Below are positions 1 through 12,770 of a stretch of DNA of 28,535 nt, piece by piece (positions within the stretch are counted from its first letter, which is position 1; every line of letters starts with the position of its first letter). Source of the DNA: Saccoglossus kowalevskii (lineage: Eukaryota > Hemichordata > Enteropneusta > Harrimaniidae); the NCBI RefSeq assembly GCF_000003605.2, contig NW_003156237.1:245620-274154 (forward strand), written 5' to 3'. The notes below the pieces were generated by a model. It searched no databases and had not been told where the DNA came from. It saw nothing but the letters and a program-made list of their open reading frames with translations. A program made the position numbers and the translations under genes.

Positions 1-29
1 TACAGACATACAGACAGGGTAACTGCAAA

Positions 30-60
30 GACTCCCTTTTGTGCTTCGCACACGGGAGTC
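30..60. repeat. Hairpin inside a probable dispersed element
   Basis: GACTCCC (30-36) pairs with GGGAGTC (54-60). An inner TGTGC (40-44) pairs with GCACA (48-52) around a TTC loop. The preceding bases are an acagacag-like run. A hairpin next to such a run is typical of the ends of dispersed elements in marine invertebrate genomes. The family is not identified and the element probably begins left of the window. Confidence 0.5.
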
Positions 61-221
61 AAAAATGATGTGCATCAGAGATCCATAATGTCTAAAGTAT
101 GTACCAAGTTTGAACAAAATCCATCTCTAAACAGCCAAGATCTAGTCTCTGGAATGCCAGAAATGCTTCATTTTGATCATTTTTAGCACAAAAATGGAAA
201 CAAATCGATGTGCATATGTAT

Positions 222-500
222 AATATGAGTTATTACGAGGATAACGAAAAGTATGCACAAAGACAGTGTGAGTATCGACCGACACACAGCATGTCCATGT
301 AATAACCTTATTATTATCCATCTTTTCCTTTCAAGAATACATCATTGGAATGCCGAAATACAAAAAGTTTAGAACAGATTGAGTGAACTTCTTTGTATAG
401 GGTCCAGTCAAACCCTGCGGGTGCCATGTTTGTTTTTATTATTAGAGGACGCTTATACCCATTGCAATAGCCCAAAATTGCGTCACGCTGTAACTTTACG
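222..500 (-). repeat. Foldback interspersed repeat, copy 1
   Basis: Read on the minus strand this stretch matches 12415-12770. The shared blocks are GTTACAGCGTG-CG-AATTTTG, CTAATAATAAAAACA-ACAT, CTGTTCTAAACTTTTTG, TGAAAGGAAAA-GATG and the foldback end with AGTATGCAC. Copy 1 lacks about 60 bases near its inner end that copy 2 has, and one arm of its terminal hairpin is largely deleted. I see no transposase, so it is probably a non-autonomous element. The open frame across 314-628 on this strand is part of the repeat and is not called as a gene. Confidence 0.75.
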
Positions 501-639
501 ATTGACAGATGTATAATAATATTAATTATTATGTTTGTGTGAAGTTTGAATGTAATCGTCCAGGCATGTCTAAAGATATATATCCGGGCGCACATAAATG
601 ATAAATAATGACAATAGGAAAAAATCAAATTCTAAAAAT

Positions 640-1057
640 GAACTAAGAACCTACAAACTTTTTTAAAACCAAAATAGAACAAGAAAACTACTTAACACTT
701 ATGAAAAACAGTGAACTTCGCAAATCCTTAACAAAATTTAGACTTGGCAACCACTGTCTGAAAATTGAAACAGGCCGGCATACAGGATTGGATTTTAAAG
801 ACAGAGTCTGCAATATGTGCGACAATGACCATGTTGAAGATGAACAACATTTTGTCATAAATTGTCCTCATTACAATGAAATAAGATTAAAACTTTACAT
901 TGTAACTAATAAATGTATACCAAATTTTGACAAATTTAGTAATGAAAATAAATTCATATCATTACTAAGTGACGAGAAAATGTCAATTCCTTTAGCACAA
1001 TATATAAAAAACTGTGTTAATACAAGACAGCAGCACCTACATAAACTAAACCAGTAA
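640..1057 (+). pseudogene. LINE ORF2 C-terminal remnant, frameshifted
   Basis: Without the frameshift near 661-664 the coding stretch would be continuous from about 601 to the stop at 1055-1057. The longest intact piece starts at the ATG at 701 (118 codons), but that ATG is internal to the original ORF and is not a true start. The Cys/His pattern lies in the intact piece. It is a remnant of a mobile element and not a host gene. Confidence 0.8.
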
Positions 1058-1163
1058 CACATTCCTTGTATACAAATTTTTATCTTTTTTTTAAGGCTTT
1101 TTTGTTCCCTTACTTTTTATGTAGTTATTTTTCTTTTACTAATATCTGATTTGTAATCCTTTT

Positions 1164-1212
1164 CATCCCCTCTGGGGGATGTTGTGTGTTAATAAATAAA
1201 TAAATAAATAAA
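1164..1212 (+). repeat. LINE 3' stem-loop and TAAA tail
   Basis: CATCCCC (1164-1170) pairs with GGGGATG (1175-1181) just before a run of five to six TAAA units (1190-1212). A short 3' stem-loop followed by a microsatellite tail is how several LINE families present their RNA to their own reverse transcriptase. The tail marks the 3' boundary of the insertion. Confidence 0.75.
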
Positions 1213-1260
1213 CACAGACGCCGAAAAAAAGCAGGGACTAATAACCTCATAAATAGATTA

Positions 1261-1299
1261 TTATAATCTATTATTATAATCTATTATTATAATCTATTT
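1261..1299. repeat. 13-bp tandem repeat, three copies
   Basis: The unit TTATAATCTATTA occurs at 1261-1273 and 1274-1286, and a third copy at 1287-1299 differs only in its last base. The flanking AATAGATTA at 1252-1260 can pair with TAATCTATT of the array, so the block also folds into a hairpin. Confidence 0.85.
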
Positions 1300-1739
1300 A
1301 GGTCAGTTTGTTGTTGTCATTACCATATTATTGCTATGTACTATTAAATAATTGTATTTCATTATGACATAAATACTCCTGCTTGTTTTGTTTTTACCAT
1401 TAAACTCTTCGCAGCTTGTATCTAAATGTGTTTGGGTAACAACCAGCATATTGATCATATATAATGTTATACATGTACGAGTATGTGCACATTCTATTAC
1501 ACATGGATATTATGGGGTGTGTGTATGGGTATCGGAAAGGTTACATGAGAACACATAGTAATAGGCGGAGAATAATAATATGCATTTACCGCATCGAGTG
1601 CGGGGAAGATTAACGAGTAAACTATGACACTCCACACAGGTTCAGCTTCCAATCCCCCTATATACACCATCACGCACCGTTCAGGCCCCTTGGGTCACAG
1701 TGAGGGTCAGTCCAGTGTTTACAGTACAGTCCGACTTAC

Positions 1740-1855
1740 CTGTGAGCCAGCTCTGTGCGTTTTATTATCCTAAGCCGGCGAGCTGCGATACGCACTTCAG
1801 GGTCAGTTGAGTCTACAGATGGCCCTGTATCATCTTCTTCTTCGTGAGTACTCAT
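1740..1855 (-). CDS. DRC1: DRC1-like dynein regulatory complex subunit 1, first coding exon (partial gene)
   Basis: The minus strand has ATG at 1855-1853 and encodes 38 residues, beginning MSTHEEEDDTGPSVD and continuing PEVRIAARRLRIIKR. It ends at a good donor (CACAG|GTAAGT, exon edge 1740) in phase 2. The acidic start followed by PS-x(4)-[DN]P-x(2)-RI-x-ARRLRI matches what I recall of the N terminus of vertebrate DRC1 (CCDC164). DRC1 is a coiled-coil subunit of the nexin-dynein regulatory complex, which links outer doublets in motile cilia. Only this exon is recognisable; the remaining exons must lie left of the window or in sequence I cannot read. The LINE and foldback copy 1 would then sit in intron 1. 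The first ATG is chosen because the frame upstream is non-coding. A single 38-residue exon limits certainty. Confidence 0.72.
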
Positions 1856-2221
1856 TGTTTACCGAATTCAGATGGAAAACGAGTTAATTCCCTAAAATAT
1901 GAAGGCCACTTCCGTACAGGATAGTTCTATTTTGCTGTTTGTTGCTAAGCGCCAGGGACCCCTAACTCACTTGGCATTGCTACCATTACGCCCTCAAGTG
2001 ATATATGCATTGAGCGTGTAAAAGTGACTTAGTGTTCTTATAAAAACAAAGTTTGAATCAAAATCGAAAATACAGTTGTTTTAATAATTTTTTTGTGTAT
2101 ATAGTATGACCAAGGATTGCAAAATCGAGTTAAAATTTGAAGTTCATCGTCGAAAGACATTGTCCGGACACAGGAAGTTGGTTATTCCCAGAATGCATTT
2201 CGATCTCTTTCAACATCCAAA
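1856..2221. promoter_or_regulatory. Shared promoter between DRC1-like gene and RPL11
   Basis: The two start codons are 366 bases apart and point away from each other. ETS-type cores are present on both sides: ACTTCCG at 1908-1914 (CGGAAGT on the minus strand) and AGGAAGTT at 2172-2179. A GTTGCT half-site resembling half of an RFX X-box is near 1941-1946, with no good second half. I see no TATA box. That the spacer drives both genes is inferred from its size. Confidence 0.55.
2205..2211 (+). promoter_or_regulatory. TOP / TCT initiator of RPL11
   Basis: CTCTTTC is a pyrimidine run 11-17 bases before the RPL11 ATG. Ribosomal protein genes of animals start transcription at a C within such a run, and the resulting 5'-terminal oligopyrimidine tract places the mRNA under mTOR/LARP1 control. 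This would give a 5' UTR of only about 17 bases, normal for this class. Confidence 0.65.
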
Positions 2222-6095
<3,874 letters not shown>

Positions 6096-6131
6096 AGAAC
6101 AAACCATTTGTGCGGAAATAATGTGTTTATT

Positions 6132-6137
6132 AATAAA
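6132..6137 (+). terminator. Polyadenylation signal of RPL11
   Basis: AATAAA is 37 bases after the stop codon and is followed by a T/GT-rich stretch at about 6154-6170 (CATTTTTTGTGTTTTG). This is the expected arrangement for cleavage, and it implies a very short 3' UTR, usual for ribosomal protein mRNAs. Confidence 0.85.
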
Positions 6138-7575
6138 TATTTCCTGATACCACATTTTTTGTGTTTTGATTGATTGTACTCTCCTATTATGTTCAGTGTG
6201 ACGTGTTATTTGTATTCACATAACAGAGGACAGAATATATCGCACATATGCCTAAAGTCTGATAATGCACAAGTTTAAGCTCCTCTCGTGGGCAGATTTT
6301 TCTAATCTTACACACAGAATTAGTACATACAAAATTATTCTGTCCAGGGGAATCACATGTGAAAGCGCTGTTCAAAAAGACTGCAGTCGACCTTTATTAA
6401 GCATTTAAAATAAAACTGCCAGTATTAACAACTTTACTGGTCGAAATTTGCGTTTTTCTACCTGATGATGGGGGGAAAAGACCAATCGCGTCATGTGACA
6501 CCCCTGATTCTGTCCTTTGTTTTCATTTGATGGCTGCTAATAAAAATTTGCATATTGTCGGCATGGCAGTGATTCTGATACCATTTGTATAACATGTACA
6601 CAAATTAATTGCAGTATAGGGCCGTCAGTCGCTGCAGAGTTCAAGATTCATGAGAACTGTTCTCGCCTGTCAAATAGTGTCATTCTCTTTACCTCACTCG
6701 CTGTTCTATATATCATAGTTGCACGGGTCAGAGTAACCAAACTCTCAGACTGGAGAATGGAACACTCAGATTTCTGCGGCAATTTGTCAATCTATCCAGG
6801 CAACTAGTAGCGATCTGTTAAATTGGCTTGAAATGTGATAAACAAATTAGTAATGGCATCAGAGATGCTGTCTACAATTGTAGGATGCTATTAAACTTGC
6901 CTAAAAAAAGATTGTAATAAAGTTTATTCAACTTTTTGTAATGTGGCAAATAATGCACCACATGCCATGTAAGTTAGGAGATGTTAGGTAAAACGGAGGG
7001 TCGTTACCTGTGCACGCGCAGGAATTGAGTTCCTGACGACAATAACACTCGCTAAAAATGCAAATGCTCATGGGTTTGTTTGTAAACAATGACAGGCTAT
7101 GGCCATCTGATGCATGCACAGGTGACAACTCCCCGCTTTAACCCAGTTTTGTACTTCATTCTAAGTTTCAATCAGTAAAGGGCATAAAAGGTATGAATTA
7201 ATTTTGCTTTTATATTTATAAATGATGGTTGAGAAACACTAGACCAGGTCTAATCACCACAAGTTTAAGATGCATGGCCATAAATCTGTCAATACCAAAT
7301 GGCTTCTATAGCATATGGAAGTATATTTTGATTTTAATTGAAGGATCTTGTGGGATAAATGTTTTATTAATGTAAAACAAATTTATCCCTTTATGAAATG
7401 CACTGTTAGCTATGTTAACATACATTGTATATGAATTAATTACACAGTACTCCATGTGGTTCATAGTTTAAAATTATAACAAACTAGAAAAAAAGAAGAA
7501 AAACAACCTTTTTGCAGATGTCAACGCTACTGGTAATTTATTATTGAATGAGGTATACATGGTGGTTCATCAACA
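6138..7575. other. Intergenic sequence, no gene seen
   Basis: Both strands have frequent stops and no exon flanked by credible splice sites that I can connect. An octamer-like ATTTGCAT occurs at about 6547, with no RNA gene visible after it. Short open frames here are best taken as chance. Confidence 0.6.
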
Positions 7576-7611
7576 CTCAGACAACTAATAAATAATTATT
7601 AGTTGTCTGAG
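7576..7611. repeat. Perfect 16-bp inverted repeat with 4-base loop
   Basis: CTCAGACAACTAATAA (7576-7591) and TTATTAGTTGTCTGAG (7596-7611) are exact inverted copies around ATAA. The stem is long and error-free, so it is either young or under constraint. It lies about 700 bases upstream of the CREBZF-type gene. No larger terminal repeats or target duplication are evident. Confidence 0.9.
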
Positions 7612-7776
7612 ATCAACCTGATTGTATTGAGAATATGCATAACAAATCTCTGTTTATGTTTGATATTATTCAAAATATTTGACCTTGGTTCTGAAGACAA
7701 AACAAAAATAAAACGATTCCCAGTATCGAAAGTAGATAAAGTATTAAAATCGAAAAAAAATGCTATAAAACGATGT

Positions 7777-7792
7777 CGCCACAGGTGGCGCT
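7777..7792 (+). promoter_or_regulatory. CTCF-like motif in a short palindrome
   Basis: AGGTGGCGCT at 7783-7792 equals the core motif described for insect CTCF (AGGTGGCGC). It overlaps the palindrome CGCCACAGGTGGCG (7777-7790). The site is 530 bases upstream of the CREBZF-type gene. Binding cannot be judged from sequence alone. Confidence 0.35.
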
Positions 7793-8039
7793 CGTCCACT
7801 GTCGCGTCAGCATTTTTTTTTTCAATCTAACGCAAAAACACAAATCAGAGTCATCCGCATACTAAAAACTACTTTCGATTTGAACAAAAAATATTAGGAT
7901 AACTTCATAGTTTATAAATAGGTAATATATTAATACCATTAAATGCAAACAGTTTTAATGCGCCTTCACTGGTATCTTTTCCACATTTGGCTTTTTATTT
8001 TGGTGTTTTTTTTTTACACTTTGGCGTAAACACACAAAT

Positions 8040-8322
8040 GCCCATTGTTGTATGAAGAGGCTGACGTTGCAACGACGTTATAGCGGGAAACGATTACGTT
8101 TTCGAGCTATTTTTATACACGAATCACATCGTGGCTTTGGAACCACGTGACTACTACTATCCAATCACTGACATGTATCTACGTAAAGTAACGAATTATC
8201 TCGCCATTCTGCTAAATAGTTTCGTCGCGGTAGGGTGTGAAAGTCAGCTCACGGTGCTTCTTAGGCAAAAGGTAGGGCGAAATTGAAATATTATCAGCGT
8301 ATATAACCATTTGTGAAGCACA
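8040..8322 (+). promoter_or_regulatory. Promoter and 5' UTR region of the CREBZF-type gene
   Basis: Several bZIP and stress-type sites cluster here: TGACGT at 8062-8067 running into the palindrome CGTTGCAACG (8065-8074, C/EBP-like core TTGCAA), CGTGG at 8130-8134, the E-box CACGTG within CCACGTGAC at 8143-8151, and a CCAAT box at 8161-8165. A TATATAA at 8300-8306 is only 17 bases before the ATG, too close to be the core promoter for this start codon. The mixture of CRE half-sites and CCACG elements suggests control by ATF/XBP1-type factors, which is inference. Confidence 0.45.
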
Positions 8323-9096
8323 ATGTCGATCGATGTACTCACGCCGTGCGATATTCCTTGTCTTTTAGACGAGGTCGAAGGGCTGTCCGAAGACGTGACA
8401 TTTGATCAGCCATATCTCAGCACAGTGACCCAAGATTCCGACTGTTCAAGTTTTGTAAGCAGTCCAGTCAGCATGGAGGAAGACTTGTTCAGCGAGTTAG
8501 GATCTAACGCCAGTATTTCTCCAGATCACCCGTTAATATCGGAAGATGACGACCTGGATTTGTTGAACTTTCTAGTAAAGGACAACCAACGTAAGGATGA
8601 GAATAAAACCACGTGTTCCATTCCAACGACTGTTATCACGAACAAAAAGAGAACTTTTTCCAATATGGAAGATTCACTTGCCGAGCGCAACAGAAAAAAC
8701 GCAATAGCTGCCAGGGAAAACCGTCAAAAGAAGAAAAATTATGTTGCAGGCCTAGAGAAAAAAAATCTGGAACTGTCTGCCGAGAATAAGTCGTTGAAAG
8801 CGGAAAATAATGAACTTGTAAATAAAACAATTTGTTTGGAGGAAGAGGTAACGTATTTGAAGAGTGTATTGGCACATCAGAGCTCGCTCGCAAAACTTAT
8901 CAAGAACATTGGGAAAACTGACATTAGATTAACGTCATCGTTCGATGCGAGGAAAATTACCGAGCCCAGCTCTAAGCGAAGGAAAACGTCATCTTCTACC
9001 ACTGGGGGAATGTGTCTTCACGTTACTGGCCAGGACGTCTCATTAGAATTCTGTTCCAAATGTGCCAGCATGGCCTGTGGATCTTTGACATCGTGA
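8323..9096 (+). CDS. CREBZF: CREBZF (Zhangfei)-type bZIP transcription factor, intronless
   Basis: A single open exon of 257 residues. Residues 1-95 are acidic and Ser-rich, plausibly an activation or cofactor-binding region. The basic region is at 121-140 (RNRKNAIAARENRQKKK), and a leucine zipper follows with L144, L151, L158, L165, L172 and L179, six exact heptads. After a helical tail (VLAHQSSLAKLIKNIG) and a basic patch (SKRRK, 217-221), the C-terminal block GGMCLHV-x(4)-VSLEFCSKCA (228-248) matches the end of vertebrate CREBZF. That block separates it from CREB, ATF and XBP1 proteins. Vertebrate CREBZF regulates ER-stress, lipid and viral-gene programmes as a partner of other bZIPs and HCF-1. 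Unlike the vertebrate protein as I recall it, this one keeps the basic-region Asn (N126) and has no [DE]HxY HCF-1-binding tetrapeptide. The first ATG of the frame is used. Confidence 0.9.
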   Translation: MSIDVLTPCDIPCLLDEVEGLSEDVTFDQPYLSTVTQDSDCSSFVSSPVSMEEDLFSELGSNASISPDHPLISEDDDLDLLNFLVKDNQRKDENKTTCSIPTTVITNKKRTFSNMEDSLAERNRKNAIAARENRQKKKNYVAGLEKKNLELSAENKSLKAENNELVNKTICLEEEVTYLKSVLAHQSSLAKLIKNIGKTDIRLTSSFDARKITEPSSKRRKTSSSTTGGMCLHVTGQDVSLEFCSKCASMACGSLTS

Positions 9097-9900
9097 ATGA
9101 ATCACGGATCACTATAAACATAATGATTGAGCCATTATTAGAACTTGATTTTATGGCACCAATAATTATACAGTCGATGTTATGAAGTGATAAACTGGCT
9201 TGGTAGAATGCCGTTGGTTTATTTCTGGTAGTATCTTGTTGGCTGTACGTAAAAGGTGGTAAGGTGTTCATGGCTGACAATGAACGGTGTGACAAGAACA
9301 AATGGTTTATGAACTCCATAAGTTTATTTTTTGTTTGGAAAATATGAAAAGTAAAAAATATTTGAATTTTGTGGTCTGACAATGTTTTTTTGTTAAGGAT
9401 AATGTTGACTGCCCAGTTAATTTCCATTTCAGAGATTAAGACTGTTTTACTAAGTTCAGCAGTACCCAGAGAATAAGTGTTATATTCATATATCGATGTC
9501 TATCCAGAGTGGATGTTGCTGCAGATGAGTTTAGTTTCGGTAAGGTAATCTCAAGTTTTACATTTTCTGACTTTGACACATAGCCAGTACTGCATCATTG
9601 CATGTCTGAAACGTTGGAGAGTTTTGGATAAGAGTAGTACTGTGTGTGTTTGGTCAGAATTTGTTGTATTTTCATCAGCACAAATATTGATAATGACATG
9701 TTTCAAATTAAAAAAAGTTTCTGGTCTGATCTTTGTGAAATTTTTGTTACTTTAAACAATTCACTCAATTACTAGCACTTAAAAAATTGGAAGAGTTTCT
9801 ATCAAAATAAGTGATATTAGTGATTTGTACAAATGTATATACGTGTTTCTAATACAGCAAATATGGCATTCATAGTTCACTCATTTTTAGCAGTCACTAT
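9097..9900. other. CREBZF-type 3' UTR and flank, no gene seen
   Basis: No AATAAA follows closely. The first plausible signal on the plus strand is AATAAA at about 10246-10251, which would give a 3' UTR of about 1.1 kb; further ones are at 11165 and 11455. A minus-strand open frame at 9023-9427 overlaps the end of the real gene and is treated as chance. Confidence 0.45.
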
Positions 9901-9949
9901 TTTTGCTTAGAAAAAAAAGACCTGTATTTCTCTGCCCTTGCTGTAGTAC

Positions 9950-10200
9950 AACTACTACCGTAAAATCTATAGTAGAAGCCGTATCCCAAATAGAAGGGCA
10001 CACATTCTTACAATTTTTAACAATTGGGAACAAAAAAATTCACCATTTCTTGTATGTGTGGATGCTGCATCCCCTGTTTCATTCTACTATTTTAATAGAA
10101 GCTGCGGTTTCTAATACAAATTTTATAGTACTATGTACAAAATATTTACCAGATAGTTACCGCATTTGCTCTATTAGAAGCGCTGCATGTACTTTAAAAA
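9950..10200. repeat. Diverged internal repeats with AATAGAAGC cores
   Basis: Three related blocks occur: TACCGTAAAATCTATAGTAG followed by AAGCC near 9956-9980, ATTTTAATAGAAGCTGCGG near 10090-10110, and TACCGCATTTGCTCTATTAG followed by AAGCGCTG near 10158-10188. They resemble the dispersed TACCGTATTTGCT-type repeat seen in many invertebrate genomes. The 115-codon open frame over this block has repeat-like sequence and is not called as a gene. Confidence 0.4.
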
Positions 10201-10260
10201 ATGAGTGTCTGGTCAATATAAGTGGTATTTTGATGACCAGTATAAAATAAATATTTTGTA

Positions 10261-12015
10261 CATTTACTGCTACATTTGAATCACAAAGTTTTATAAATAT
10301 ATTTATAGTTTTTATCAATTAAAAATATATCAGTACTTTATTTAGATCTGTTAAACTTTTTTGGTACACCAGTCTCACACTTAACCTTTTTTCCTCCATG
10401 CTCTTCAATGAAGATTTCAACTGGCTTGTGACAGTTACGTCAGGAAATCTACTTAGAAGGGGACATTATTCCAGCAAGCAAAGGGAGAGAGGTATTGAGG
10501 TCAGGTAGTATTCAGGTAGTGTCAATGATGTATAATTCCAGGTTTGTGGTTTGTAGAGATTCCTTAGCAGGCATATATGGTTAGTATTAGAAGTACCGGT
10601 ACATCCACAGAATTGTGGATATTCTTATGGCAGAATTAAGTTATGGTTTAAGACATGCAGCCTGCATACTGTGATATTTTGTGTATTTCGCATCAGTGCA
10701 TTGGGAACAATGATTTAGATTGAGCAAATGTATATCCAGAAATATATAGATGTGTGCCGTACAGGCAAAGAAGAACGTGATGCATTTATAAAGAAGTCAG
10801 TTATCAGTAATGATTCTATTTGTTGTATTTTTTGTGTGGACTATTAAAAAAAAAGTACTGCTTACAAATCATAATATTGTTTATTTTTTACCCAGGTACA
10901 CATGTTGCAGATTGGGTGATGTTTTTATCTGGGACTTTGCAATCCTTGGCCAAGGCATTTATTTTATATGCTCACAAGTTGTATTTTAGGTTTCAGAATG
11001 TATAGTTTCAAAAAATCTGCTGTGAAGTCTGAAACTTTCACTTGGTTTGAGTAAAATCACACTGTGTTACTGTTCTCTTAAAAGTGCATGGTAAGCCAAT
11101 AATTTCTCTTACACCCAAGGACCAAATACTAAATTTTCACTTGCAATTTATTGTCTCTGAAAGAATAAATAAATTTCATCCACAATGTTTTTTCAGGTAA
11201 AGTATTTACCATTTGCTTTTGTAAGTGTTGGCTGCAGAAAATGCATGTCATGCTTGTGTTGCATTGTTAGTGGTATCAGTGTCGATGCCTTGCACAATAC
11301 AATCCTACAAAATCCTGATATTAGAAAATAGCTGTCATTGAAATTATTCATGACAGTAAGTACCTGAATACAAATAAGTGTTGCATAGCGCAAACTGACC
11401 GCTATTTTGTCCTTGGTTGTATCTGTACTGATTGAGCTCAGTATATGCATTTTTAATAAAACAAATACACTAATTGTTAATTGTAATGCTAATGCTTTGC
11501 ACCTTTCTGAACTCTAAATGTGCATCACAACTTTTCTACTCGTGGTACAAATGTAATTTCAAATTTCTTGTGTTCAAGTGATTAACAATTCTCAGTAAAA
11601 CAGTCACAAGGCCAAAGACTAGTTGTGTTGTACTGTTTTGCCTACAGAAACTGGTCTAAGCAGAGTGTGGTGCTCTGAGCACAGCAATGATTTGTATATG
11701 TATTACTGAATCAAACTACAGTTTCATCTTCACGGCAGAATGCTCTCAATTTTTTTTGGTGGAAAATCATAACTCGTAACAAAATAGTTATTTACCCTTG
11801 CTGTAATGTCAGATTCCCATTTGATCACACCCATTCTGCATTGTGTGTTGTCTTTCCCCACCCCCTGAACACTCCCACACCTCTGTTTTAATACTTTTAA
11901 GTGTTTTTCCAGGAAAAGTATTACCGGATGATCCATGGCTCCATGTCAAGACTGGATGAGGATGTTGGCACAGATGAACTGCTAACTAGTTGTGGTGTTA
12001 TTAATATAATAGGTG
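10261..12015. other. Intergenic sequence, no gene seen
   Basis: No supported exon on either strand. Small perfect palindromes are present, for example GTACCGGTAC at 10593-10602 followed immediately by the hairpin ATCCACA/TGTGGAT at 10603-10620. A splice-acceptor-like TTTTTCCAG near 11912 leads into a short open stretch without a recognisable product. Confidence 0.5.
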
Positions 12016-12020
12016 TAGGT

Positions 12021-12147
12021 AATTGTATGCTCACTGTTGTGGGTAGAATCTTGGTTAAGAAATTACGTGGCCCTGGCCTCCTGCCTGGTGTACAGGATTC
12101 TACCCACAATAGTTTTAAATTGGGAAGTCATGACAGAGCATACAATT
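12021..12147. repeat. Interrupted inverted repeat
   Basis: AATTGTATGCTC (12021-12032) is matched exactly in reverse by GAGCATACAATT (12136-12147). ACTGTTGTGGGTAGAATC (12033-12050) is matched in reverse by GATTCTACCCACAATAGT (12096-12113) with one mismatch. The left arm is contiguous, while 22 bases (12114-12135) interrupt the right arm. The element therefore folded as one 30-bp stem before an insertion. It looks like a foldback or MITE remnant with a 45-base centre. Confidence 0.8.
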
Positions 12148-12414
12148 GCCAATGAGAAATTTTGGCTGAATAGCAGTCTGGCTACAAGTAGTTGCTGTTG
12201 GCAAGTTATACGAGATTTACAGTAGCAGTTTACATTCTCCATACAAAAACCATGGTCAGCAATGAATGAAAGTTAAAATTGTTTTAGCTGGCTCCAAGTT
12301 TTTGAAAAAATTTACAGATAGAAACTATTATTACCGTAGAATAATCGATGCATTCTCCGAAATATTATTCTGATATTTGAACAAATATCTATTATTATAC
12401 ATGTGTCATCGTAA

Positions 12415-12770
12415 CGCCTTAGGTTACAGCGTGCCGTAATTTTGTGGTATTTTACAGGGTATTTTCATCCTACCATATAAAAAAAATGCGAATTCCAAAT
12501 ATGGAATGGTTATGCGCATAATCGTCCTAATAATAAAAACAGACATCACTGCCACCCGGGTTTTATTCTGTTCTAAACTTTTTGGATTTCGATATTCCCA
12601 TGATGTATCCCTGAAAGGAAAAAGATGTATAATAATGAGGTTATTTCGAGGATACCTCAAAGTATGCACTCGGACAGTATGCCGTTACATCGACCTGCGC
12701 GTCGGTTGATACTGCCGCTGTACTGTCTTCGTGCATACTTTTGAGGTATCTTCGTAATAACCTTATATTC
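12415..12770 (+). repeat. Foldback interspersed repeat, copy 2
   Basis: This is the longer copy of the element at 222-500, in the opposite orientation. Its right part forms an imperfect inverted repeat of about 60 bases per arm: 12636-12695 against 12702-12766, tip CGACCTGCGCGTCGG. Well-conserved arm segments are GATACCTCAAAGTATGCAC and, reversed, GTGCATACTTTTGAGGTATC. The open frames over it on both strands are by-products of the repeat. Confidence 0.8.

Larger units (their letters stand above)
601..1212 (+). mobile_element. 5'-truncated non-LTR retrotransposon (LINE), 3' end
   Basis: The fragment encodes the last part of a LINE ORF2 after the reverse transcriptase. Residues KFRLGNHCLKIETGRHTGL are followed by a zinc-binding-like CxxC-x(10)-H-x(4)-C pattern (RVCNMC, then EDEQHFVINC), which is common at the C terminus of LINE polymerases. 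The reading frame from 601 to about 661 (ending ELRTYKLF) is one base out of register with the frame from about 665 (KTKIEQENYL), so there is a single-base insertion in a T run near 661-664. The ORF ends with TAA at 1055-1057. A 3' UTR, a stem-loop and a TAAA tail follow. The endonuclease and polymerase domains are absent, so the copy is dead. The clade is uncertain. Confidence 0.85.

Noticed and set aside
7599..7830. Overlapping open frames on both strands
   Set aside because: They mirror each other over the hairpin at 7576-7611 and an A-rich stretch, have no splice context and no motif.
8300..8306. TATATAA as TATA box of the CREBZF-type gene
   Set aside because: Only 17 bases before the ATG, so transcription would start at or after the start codon.
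9023..9427. 134-codon minus-strand frame
   Set aside because: Overlaps the end of the CREBZF-type gene in antisense, with a low-complexity composition.
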